NCBI GenBank assembly: GCA_937907555.1
Contig: CALEST010000083.1
Span: 1 to 13,922 of the forward strand
Origin: an uncultured Sediminibacterium sp.
Lineage (GTDB): Bacteria > Bacteroidota > Bacteroidia > Chitinophagales > Chitinophagaceae
Reading direction: 5' to 3'
DNA: 13,922 nt
The position numbers and the translations under genes are program-made. The stretch's first letter is position 1. Each line of letters starts with the position of its first letter. Below the pieces are notes generated by a model, which saw nothing but the letters and a program-made list of their open reading frames with translations, was not told the origin of the DNA and did no database searches. Positions 1 to 5,884 of the stretch are shown in pieces.

Positions 1-285
1 CATCTCATCAAGAAAACCCAGTTCCAGTGATTTATCAAATTCATCAAGTATCAATGTTTCAATACTGGCTGTTGTGATATTACCTCTCCTTATATGATCA
101 GCGAGGCGACCAGGTGTGCCGATCAACAGGGCAGGGGCCTGCTTCAGGTTATTCTCTTCTGTTTCGCGTAAGTGACCAGCATAGCAGCAGGTTACTTTAA
201 AGCTGGTCCCCATGCTTTTAAAAACAGATTCTATCTGGTTCTCCCTGATTGGAAAATCTACCATGAAATATCCGGTAGATACCAT
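1..285 (-). pseudogene. DEAD-box RNA helicase fragment, N-terminus missing, C-terminus beyond window
   Basis: The minus strand reads as the middle of helicase domain 1 of a DEAD-box RNA helicase: VFKSMGTSFKV, then a CCYAGH segment, GTPGRLADHI (motif Ib, TPGR) and LILDEFDKSLELGF (motif II, here DEFD). The frame is open to base 1, so the protein continues outside the window. On the 5' side the helicase similarity stops near position 240, inside the motif Ia region (PIRENQIESVF where PTREL-x-x-QIE would be expected). The minus frame meets a TGA at 316-318. No Q motif and no Walker A (AxTGxGKT) is visible on the minus strand above this point, so the ATP-binding P-loop is absent. The first ATG in frame is at 283-285, but it lies in sequence without helicase similarity. 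DEFD in place of DEAD is, from memory, normal for a Bacteroidota subfamily. I read this as a 5'-truncated gene, or as one side of an assembly chimera. Confidence 0.6.
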
Positions 286-793
286 CAGCAATCTGGAGCG
301 TTTCAATGTAATGATTCATGTTAGGGCTTTTGATTTACCCGAAGTGAAAGTGCGCAATAATTATTATCGGTACGATTCTATGATGAACCGACAGGATTAT
401 GCCAAAGTCTTCAACTTTAAAAAACCGAGTTTAGGTGTTGTGTCCAGTCCCAATTATAATCCAGGGGCATCTGTGGGTTTTGATTTGGAAGGGATCATTA
501 ATATGTTCAGGGTAAAACGGAATAGAAGTATTTTAACCTTGCAAAAAAGATTGATAGAAGAGGAAGAGGAGAAATATGTAAACAGCCGCTTTACCAAAAT
601 TTTTGTAAAGAAAATTACGGGACTTCAGTCACCTGAACTGGATACTTTTATGCGACGCTATCGTCCTGCCTATGGTTTGGTAAAATTATTAAACGATCTT
701 GAACTGGGTTATTATATTGGCCAGCAATACGAGGAATACAAGTCTGCCAAATACAATTGGCGGGGTGGATTGTACAGAAGAAGAGACGATTAA
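212..793 (+). CDS. Carboxypeptidase-regulatory-like surface protein, 5'-truncated
   Basis: This 193-residue product matches what I recall of the C-terminal two thirds of Bacteroidota proteins that begin with a signal peptide and a CarboxypepD_reg-like beta-sandwich. Visible parts are the end of the sandwich (FSLIGKSTMKYPVDT followed by FNVMIHVRAFDLPEV), the segment NRQDYAKVFNFKKP, a basic/acidic linker (residues ~100-122, MFRVKRNRS then EEEEEK) and a C-terminal FMRRYRP...LLNDLELGYYI block. No signal peptide is present, although full-length relatives are exported. The frame is open upstream only to a TAG at 182-184. The ATG at 212 lies inside sequence that reads on the other strand as helicase, so it is probably not the original start; homology begins around residue 9-11. 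The 3' end is intact and its TAA overlaps the stop of the convergent kinase gene. The molecular function of the family is unknown to me. Without its export signal this copy is probably not functional as it stands. Confidence 0.6.
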   Translation: MLLKTDSIWFSLIGKSTMKYPVDTISNLERFNVMIHVRAFDLPEVKVRNNYYRYDSMMNRQDYAKVFNFKKPSLGVVSSPNYNPGASVGFDLEGIINMFRVKRNRSILTLQKRLIEEEEEKYVNSRFTKIFVKKITGLQSPELDTFMRRYRPAYGLVKLLNDLELGYYIGQQYEEYKSAKYNWRGGLYRRRDD

Positions 794-1830
794 TATTGTC
801 TGGTTGCTTTTAAAGCCTTACTGCCTAGTAATTGAATCATTGGTAATAAAGCCCCGAATCTCTCATCGGTACTAAAGCCCTGTTTATGTCGGTGGTAAAT
901 CTGTTGTGCAATAACTGCATTTTTAAACAAGCCGAAAGTGTAATAAAAATAAATATCAGAGACATCTCTGTTGGTGAGGCTTGTATACATAGAAACAATT
1001 TCATTTCTTGTTAAATTCCCGGGTAGCCAGGTACAGTTGTATTGCTTAAAAATTGGTTCTTCATTGGCTTCAAACCAATAAGCCAGCATGGCGCCCAGAT
1101 CCATCAATGGATCACCCACGGTTGCCATTTCCCAATCTAATACGCCTATCACTTTTGTTAAATCCTTACTGAAAACAATATTGTCGTATTTAAAATCATT
1201 GTGCAATAGTGTTGCTGCCTGTGCTTTGGGCTGATATTTTGTTAGCCATGCTGCAACGGCGTTCATGGACTCAATGGTATCGGTTTCTGCAGCATAATAT
1301 CTTTTAATCCAACCGGCTACTTGCCTGTTAACATAACCTTCCGGTTTACCTAAATCAATTAATCCTGATGCGTTAATATCTATGGCATGCAACTGCACCA
1401 ATGTTTCAATCAATTGCTTTGCGCAATATTCAAATTGAGTAGGTGTTAGTTTCATTTTAGGGGCATTGTGGGCCCTTAAAATAGTTCCATCTAATTGTTC
1501 CATAATATAAAACGAAGCACCAGTGATGCTTGTATCAGTTGAGTATATGACAGTTTGCGGCACTTGACTAAAATGCGGTTTTAATAATTGGAGCACTTTG
1601 TATTCCCGCTCCATATCATGTGCCGATTTTATATTGGCACCCGGCGGTGCCATTCGCATGACAAATTGTTGGTTGTCTGTTTGAATGCTGTAGGTTAAAT
1701 TGGAATAGCCACCGGGAAAACGCGTAATGGATTGTATGGGTTTCACATCTGGTATACAGTTTTTCAACAAATAATTTAAACCAGTTATATCAAACACTTC
1801 TTTATCTGAAAGGGGAACTGTTTTTTCCAT
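790..1830 (-). CDS. APH-fold phosphotransferase, ACAD10/11 kinase-domain type (LvaA-like)
   Basis: This is a 346-residue protein kinase-like phosphotransferase of the aminoglycoside phosphotransferase (APH) superfamily. A glycine-rich N-lobe element, FPGGYSNLTY (38-47), precedes FVMRMAPPG (56-64). The Brenner catalytic loop is LLHNDFKYDNIVF (208-220), with D212 and N217 as catalytic and metal-binding residues. The metal-binding motif LDWEMATVGDP (231-241) replaces DFG. The length fits a single-domain enzyme. In ACAD10 and ACAD11 this domain is fused to an acyl-CoA dehydrogenase, and in the Pseudomonas putida lva operon the separate kinase LvaA phosphorylates 4-hydroxyacyl-CoA (family knowledge). 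Here it is the last gene of the operon, 8 bp after the dehydrogenase, which supports the same partnership. The likely reaction (inferred) is ATP-dependent phosphorylation of the 4-hydroxyl of an acyl-CoA in the cytoplasm. No Shine-Dalgarno is seen. The stop overlaps that of the convergent gene. An antibiotic-resistance role is unlikely given the context. Confidence 0.88.
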   Translation of the reverse strand: MEKTVPLSDKEVFDITGLNYLLKNCIPDVKPIQSITRFPGGYSNLTYSIQTDNQQFVMRMAPPGANIKSAHDMEREYKVLQLLKPHFSQVPQTVIYSTDTSITGASFYIMEQLDGTILRAHNAPKMKLTPTQFEYCAKQLIETLVQLHAIDINASGLIDLGKPEGYVNRQVAGWIKRYYAAETDTIESMNAVAAWLTKYQPKAQAATLLHNDFKYDNIVFSKDLTKVIGVLDWEMATVGDPLMDLGAMLAYWFEANEEPIFKQYNCTWLPGNLTRNEIVSMYTSLTNRDVSDIYFYYTFGLFKNAVIAQQIYHRHKQGFSTDERFGALLPMIQLLGSKALKATRQY

Positions 1831-1838
1831 AATGCTAT

Positions 1839-3050
1839 TTAAATTTTTCTGCTCATACCATACTTTTTTAAAATGCTCAGGGCCAAACTCTGCTTATGCA
1901 CTTCATCTGCACCATCCCAGATTCTGGCGCCTCTTTCGTGTTGAAATAAATTCGCCAGCATGGTTTCGTCTGATAGCCCCATAGCACCATGTACTTGTAT
2001 GGCCCGGTCTAAAACTTTTAAGACCATATTAGCCACAAAAAATTTAATTCCGGCAATTTGATCTCTGGTTGATGCAGCTCCATACAAATCAATATTGTGT
2101 GCAGTTCTTAATACCAATAATCTGGCAGCATCAATCTCAACGCGGCTTTCTGCAATAAACCCTTGTATGAATTGTTGATGCCCCAACATTTCGCCTTCTT
2201 TAATTTCTCTGCTTGCAGCTCTTTTGCACATCAGGTCAAATGCTTTTTCGGCAATGCCTACCCAACGCATGCAATGGTGTATTCTCCCCGGACCCAGGCG
2301 TTCTTGTGCCAGCTTAAACCCAGATCCCTCCGTGCCAATGATATTGCTTACCGGTATGCAACAATTGTTGTAGCGAATTTCTGCATGACTGGCCCAGCCT
2401 TCTCCTGCTTCTCCAAACACTGGAATATTGCGCACGAATTCAAAGCCAGGGGAATCAGTCGGTACAATAAACATACTGGCTCTTTCGTGTGGCGCAGCGT
2501 CCGGGTTGGTTACCGCCATCACTACTGCAAATGAAGCACCGTCTGCAGAGGAGGTAAACCATTTGTGACCATTGATAATATACTGATCACCATGCCTGAC
2601 TGCTGTGGTAGCCAATCTGGTAGGATTAGAACCTGCAAACTCCGGTTCAGTCATTGAAAAACAACTGCGGATCCGACCTTCTAATAAGGGATGTAAATAT
2701 TTTTTTTTGATTTCGTCCGATGCAAATCGGGCAATCATTTCTGTGTTACCAATATCGGGCGGTTGTGCGTTAAAGGTATACTGGCCGTAGTAGGGTGATA
2801 AGGATAAAATTTCACTCACCTGACCAAACTCACAGAGGGTTAATCCCATCCCTCCTTCCGATACAGGCAAATGCAAGTTCCACCAACCTTTTTCTTTAAC
2901 CATTGCTCTTTTAGCAGTAAGTAATTTTTCTGTTGCTTTAAATGGTCGGGTTGTATGCTCCCTTTCTAAAGGGATTAATTCAGCTTCTACAAATGCCTTG
3001 ATTTCCGGTAAAAGCGTTTTTAATCTTTCTGTTACAAAAATGGCTTCCAT
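1839..3050 (-). CDS. Acyl-CoA dehydrogenase, ACAD10/11 type (LvaC-like)
   Basis: This is a 403-residue FAD-dependent acyl-CoA dehydrogenase, complete for the family (usually 380-410). In order: helical N-domain (1-125), the flavin-contact motif FSMTEPEFAGSNP (131-143), the beta-domain with INGHKWFTSSADGA (159-172), then the C-terminal helical domain with GPGRIHHCMRW (253-263), VHGAMGLSDE (353-362) and RIWDGADEVHK (376-386). GPGRIHHCMR and DGxDEVH are, from memory, signatures of the ACAD10/ACAD11 branch. D379 sits where medium-chain acyl-CoA dehydrogenase has its catalytic Glu (YEGT). In ACAD11 and LvaC systems the dehydrogenase acts on the 4-phospho-acyl-CoA made by the partner kinase and eliminates phosphate (family knowledge). 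The kinase gene follows after 8 bp, which fits that role; a conventional beta-oxidation dehydrogenase is the alternative. The coding strand has an A9 run at 2700-2708 with the frame intact. Confidence 0.9.
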   Translation of the reverse strand: MEAIFVTERLKTLLPEIKAFVEAELIPLEREHTTRPFKATEKLLTAKRAMVKEKGWWNLHLPVSEGGMGLTLCEFGQVSEILSLSPYYGQYTFNAQPPDIGNTEMIARFASDEIKKKYLHPLLEGRIRSCFSMTEPEFAGSNPTRLATTAVRHGDQYIINGHKWFTSSADGASFAVVMAVTNPDAAPHERASMFIVPTDSPGFEFVRNIPVFGEAGEGWASHAEIRYNNCCIPVSNIIGTEGSGFKLAQERLGPGRIHHCMRWVGIAEKAFDLMCKRAASREIKEGEMLGHQQFIQGFIAESRVEIDAARLLVLRTAHNIDLYGAASTRDQIAGIKFFVANMVLKVLDRAIQVHGAMGLSDETMLANLFQHERGARIWDGADEVHKQSLALSILKKYGMSRKI

Positions 3051-3058
3051 AAAATAAT

Positions 3059-3826
3059 TTAAATGGTTACGCCTCCATCAGCAGTAAATAAAGTACCAGT
3101 GCAATATCCGGAAGCTGGTGCTGCTAAAAATAAAGCCAATGCTGCAATTTCATCTACAGTTCCCATTCTTGAAATTGGGGCCATTTTTACAAATCGATTC
3201 AACCACTTTTCATCCTGCCACAATGCTTCTGAAAATTTGGTTTTGATGAGACCCGGACAAATAGCGTTCACCCTGATTCCATCTTTCCCCCATTCCTTGG
3301 CAGTTACTTTAGTAAGCATGTTCAAAGCAGCTTTGGATACAGAATACAGACCCAGCCCCGGATCGGGTGTAATACCAGCAATGGAACTGATATTGATTAC
3401 AGAACCGCCGCCTCTTGCTTTCATAATCGGATAAGCCAGTTTCCCCAGTTCAAATGGCGCTTTCACATTCACATTCATGATTTTATCAAAAGCCCAGGAT
3501 TCAGAGTCCACCACCGGACCAAATACAGGATTGCTGGCAGCGTTGTTAACCAGAATATCAATTCCGCCAAAAACTTCAATGGTTTTTTCTATTAATATTC
3601 TGCAGGCTTCTGCATCTCCGGTATTGCCTGCAATGCCGATGCATTTTCCACCCTGCGCTTGAATGGATGCAGCAACTTTATCCAGTTCTTCCTGTTTTCT
3701 GGAGTTGATTACAACCGCTGCACCACTGCTTGCAAAGTAATGTGCAATGGCTTCTCCAATTCCCTTACTTGCGCCTGTTATTAAGGCTACTTTTCCTTCC
3801 AGACTAAATGCTTCCATTATTTGCAT
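3059..3826 (-). CDS. Short-chain dehydrogenase/reductase (classical SDR)
   Basis: This is a complete classical SDR of 255 residues with a Rossmann fold. The cofactor motif TGASKGIG is at 17-24, NNAA at 94-97, the active-site serine in ISSIAG (145-150), and Tyr161 and Lys165 form YSVSK. CPGLIKTKFSEALW near residue 194 resembles the DHRS4 group by memory, and TADGG near the C-terminus is typical. An Arg at 43 after the second beta-strand (NSRK) favours NADP(H), which is inference. An ATG at 3817 (residue 4) is an equally plausible start. It lies between a second SDR (7 bp upstream) and the acyl-CoA dehydrogenase (8 bp downstream). In the P. putida levulinate operon the SDR LvaD interconverts 4-oxo- and 4-hydroxyacyl-CoA, so a hydroxy/oxo-acyl conversion is the best guess. 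3-Hydroxyacyl-CoA dehydrogenase is the main alternative. The substrate cannot be read from the sequence. Confidence 0.88.
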   Translation of the reverse strand: MQIMEAFSLEGKVALITGASKGIGEAIAHYFASSGAAVVINSRKQEELDKVAASIQAQGGKCIGIAGNTGDAEACRILIEKTIEVFGGIDILVNNAASNPVFGPVVDSESWAFDKIMNVNVKAPFELGKLAYPIMKARGGGSVINISSIAGITPDPGLGLYSVSKAALNMLTKVTAKEWGKDGIRVNAICPGLIKTKFSEALWQDEKWLNRFVKMAPISRMGTVDEIAALALFLAAPASGYCTGTLFTADGGVTI

Positions 3827-3833
3827 ATTAAAT

Positions 3834-4667
3834 TTATTTTGAGAGTGCTTTATGCATGGCTTTCATAAACTGATCTTTCACTTTTAACCTGAACCAGGTC
3901 GGTGCCAGTCTTTTTAATTTCCACATGGTAACAGCCGCTTTGGGCAGAATGATATAGAGTTCTTTTTTTCCTGCACGGATCAGAATTTCATTTGCAACAT
4001 CAGCAGCTTCCAACCCGGATTTTTCAATGAATTTTCTTGTAATTTTTTCAGTGATGGCACCACCCCTTACTGAATTGGCAATATTGGTTCTGAAATAGGT
4101 AGGTTGAATACAGGAGACATGAATTCCGGCATCAAACAATTCACTGTAAAGGGTTTCACTGATGGCTACCACTGCTGCTTTGGTCATATTGTAGCCACCC
4201 ATCGTAGGGGCACAGCTGATTGCAGCTGCACTTGCAGTATTGAGTATATGCCCATACCCCTGTTTTTTCATGACAGGAATAAAATACCAGCAACCATACA
4301 ATACCCCCATCTGATTAATCCCCACCATCCATTCATAGTTTTCAAGGGAATATTCTTCGAAGGGAGAACCATCACCAACACCGGCATTATTAAATAGTAC
4401 ATCAATACCCCCGGTTAGGTGTACAAACTGTTGCGCTATTTCCTTGTATTGATCTTTGTCTGATACGTCCAGCGAAAAAGGAAGCGCTTTGCCTCCGGCT
4501 GCCAGCACCAATCCCTCCGTTTCCTGAATTAGTTTAGGCTGGTTATCAGCCAATCCAATGGTCCAGCCATCTTTGGCCAATGCCATAGCCAATGCCCTGC
4601 CCAATCCGGATCCTGCACCGGTAATGAATGCTCTTTTTTGTGGATATCGATTGCTCAATACATACAT
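3834..4667 (-). CDS. SDR family oxidoreductase, first gene of the operon
   Basis: From the ATG at 4665-4667 this SDR has 277 residues: RAFITGAGSGLGRALA (TGAGSGLG at 16-23), NNAG at 93-96, serine in TASAAA (S146), Tyr159 and Lys163 in YNMTK, and an Asp at 41 after the second strand (LADNQ) suggesting NAD(H). The C-terminal tail from about residue 236 is rich in hydrophobic and basic residues (MWKLKRLAPTWFRLKVK) and may bind acyl chains or the membrane surface; that is inference. The frame stays open upstream to 4841, which would add 58 residues and overlap the divergent adaptor gene. I chose 4667 because SDR similarity begins immediately after it and the extension would consume the whole intergenic promoter region. 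It heads a four-gene operon with the next SDR after 7 bp. The likely role is oxidoreduction of a hydroxy- or oxo-acyl intermediate; the exact substrate is unknown. Confidence 0.85.
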   Translation of the reverse strand: MYVLSNRYPQKRAFITGAGSGLGRALAMALAKDGWTIGLADNQPKLIQETEGLVLAAGGKALPFSLDVSDKDQYKEIAQQFVHLTGGIDVLFNNAGVGDGSPFEEYSLENYEWMVGINQMGVLYGCWYFIPVMKKQGYGHILNTASAAAISCAPTMGGYNMTKAAVVAISETLYSELFDAGIHVSCIQPTYFRTNIANSVRGGAITEKITRKFIEKSGLEAADVANEILIRAGKKELYIILPKAAVTMWKLKRLAPTWFRLKVKDQFMKAMHKALSK

Positions 4668-4804
4668 AGGCAAAAATTGTTTACTGAATGTAATTAAAGC
4701 ATTGCATTTTTCCCTTGATTCACCGAATAATTTTACGCTTTCGCCATTCAGCAAAACCTGCACTTCCTCCAAGTTTTTAATTCTATCTTTACAGCTTCCA
4801 AAAA
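4668..4804. promoter_or_regulatory. Divergent promoter region between SDR operon and RND pump
   Basis: This 137 bp AT-rich gap must carry the promoters of both the minus-strand acyl-CoA operon and the plus-strand efflux genes. On the plus strand TATCTTTA (4784-4791) is one base from the Bacteroidota -7 element TAnnTTTG. I could not find a convincing -33 TTG for it, nor a clear -7 element on the minus strand. No regulator gene or obvious operator palindrome is adjacent. Confidence 0.5.
4784..4791 (+). promoter_or_regulatory. Putative -7 promoter element of the RND efflux genes
   Basis: TATCTTTA matches the Bacteroidota consensus TAnnTTTG except at the last base. A start of transcription about 7 bp downstream would fall near 4798, leaving only about 6-16 nt before the TTG start codons at 4805 and 4814. 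The -33 element is not recognisable. Confidence 0.4.
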
Positions 4805-5866
4805 TTGACTCCTTTGAAAAGAATAAATCTGCTGCTGACATTGCCCTTGTTGTTATTTGCCTGCAAGGAAGCTAAAAAAGAAAATGTTGATGCAAAATCA
4901 AAAGGCCCTTCTGCAACCATTGTAGATGTTCTGATTGCTGGAACCGGAAATGTAGACAACAAGGTTGAAGTAAATGGGTCTGTGATTCCAATGGAAACCG
5001 TGAATATCAATCCGGAGGTAAGTGGAAGACTAACCCTTTTGAATGCACCCGATGGTGCTAAAGTAGCACAGGGTGCAGTACTTGCCCGTATTAACGATGC
5101 CGATTTACAGGCAAGTTTGTCTAAAACAAAAGTCTTGCTTGAGTTGGCTCAAAAAAACGAAGAACGACTTAGGAAATTACTGGCTATAAACGGTATTAAC
5201 CAATCTGAATACGATCTGGCATTGAATCAGGTAAATGGATTGAAAGCAGATTTACAGATTACGCAGGCCCAGATAGATAAGACTATTATTAAGGCCCCCT
5301 TTGCCGGTGTTCTGGGACTAAGACAAATCAGCCCTGGAGCTTACGTTACACCAGCTGTTACCCTCACAACATTACAACAGGTAGATAAAGTGAAGGTTGA
5401 TTTTAATGTTCCTGAATTTTATACCAATATGATTCGCGTTGGTTCATCGGTTCAGGTACAAACCAATGAAGCCAATGATAAAAGAAGAGCCACTGTAATT
5501 GCAACAGATCCTCAGATCAATCCCACTACCCGTAATCTTCGGGTACGTGCTGTTTTAGACGGACCCTCTTTGTCACCAGGTACATTTGTGAAAGTGTTTT
5601 TAGAAGGCAGCAAGAACAAGTCTAGTATTCTGGTTCCAACCAATGCCATTATTCCTGATGCAAAAGCTAAAAAAATCATTGTCGCCCGCGGAGGTGAAGG
5701 AGTTTTTGTAGACATAGAAACAGGTATGCGAGGTACTGGATTTGTTGAAGTAACCAAAGGACTTCAGCCTGGAGACAGTGTAGTAGTTACAGGGGTATTA
5801 TTTGTTAGACCCAAGCAACCTGTAAAAGTTCGTTCTGTTAAGCAATTGAGTGATATTATCAAATAG
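4805..5866 (+). CDS. RND efflux periplasmic adaptor lipoprotein (membrane fusion protein)
   Basis: This 353-residue adaptor links an inner-membrane RND pump to an outer-membrane channel. The N-terminus KRINLLLTLPLLLFAC is a lipoprotein signal peptide with lipid-attachment Cys20. Then come the first half of the barrel-sandwich (about 65-98, NPEVSGRL), a coiled-coil hairpin (about 100-160), the second half with IIKAPFAGVLG (161-171), a beta-barrel (about 195-275) and a membrane-proximal domain (LQPGDSVVVTGV). No in-frame ATG is available between the upstream TAA (4778-4780) and the signal peptide, so the start must be non-ATG: TTG at 4805 or TTG at 4814. The latter gives MKRINLLL and leaves a longer leader. 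The permease follows after 18 bp, forming one transcription unit. The substrate (drug, bile salt, dye, metabolite) cannot be told from the sequence. Confidence 0.92.
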   Translation: MTPLKRINLLLTLPLLLFACKEAKKENVDAKSKGPSATIVDVLIAGTGNVDNKVEVNGSVIPMETVNINPEVSGRLTLLNAPDGAKVAQGAVLARINDADLQASLSKTKVLLELAQKNEERLRKLLAINGINQSEYDLALNQVNGLKADLQITQAQIDKTIIKAPFAGVLGLRQISPGAYVTPAVTLTTLQQVDKVKVDFNVPEFYTNMIRVGSSVQVQTNEANDKRRATVIATDPQINPTTRNLRVRAVLDGPSLSPGTFVKVFLEGSKNKSSILVPTNAIIPDAKAKKIIVARGGEGVFVDIETGMRGTGFVEVTKGLQPGDSVVVTGVLFVRPKQPVKVRSVKQLSDIIK

Positions 5867-5884
5867 TAGAAGCAGCCATATCCC

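Noticed and set aside
752..774. Inverted repeat TACAAT/ATTGTA around a G-rich loop at the end of the plus-strand fragment
   Set aside because: A 6 bp AT-rich stem without a U-tract, inside coding sequence. It was considered as a terminator for the minus-strand operon but is not convincing.
2163..2534. Plus-strand open frame opposite the acyl-CoA dehydrogenase gene
   Set aside because: It is antisense to conserved dehydrogenase motifs, with Cys/His/Phe-rich composition typical of a shadow frame.
3063..3434. Plus-strand open frame opposite the SDR gene
   Set aside because: It is a shadow of the conserved SDR coding sequence with no start signal or homology that I can see.
4668..4841. 58-residue N-terminal extension of the first SDR gene of the operon (minus strand)
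   Set aside because: It would overlap the divergent adaptor gene and consume the entire promoter gap. SDR similarity starts only after the ATG at 4667.
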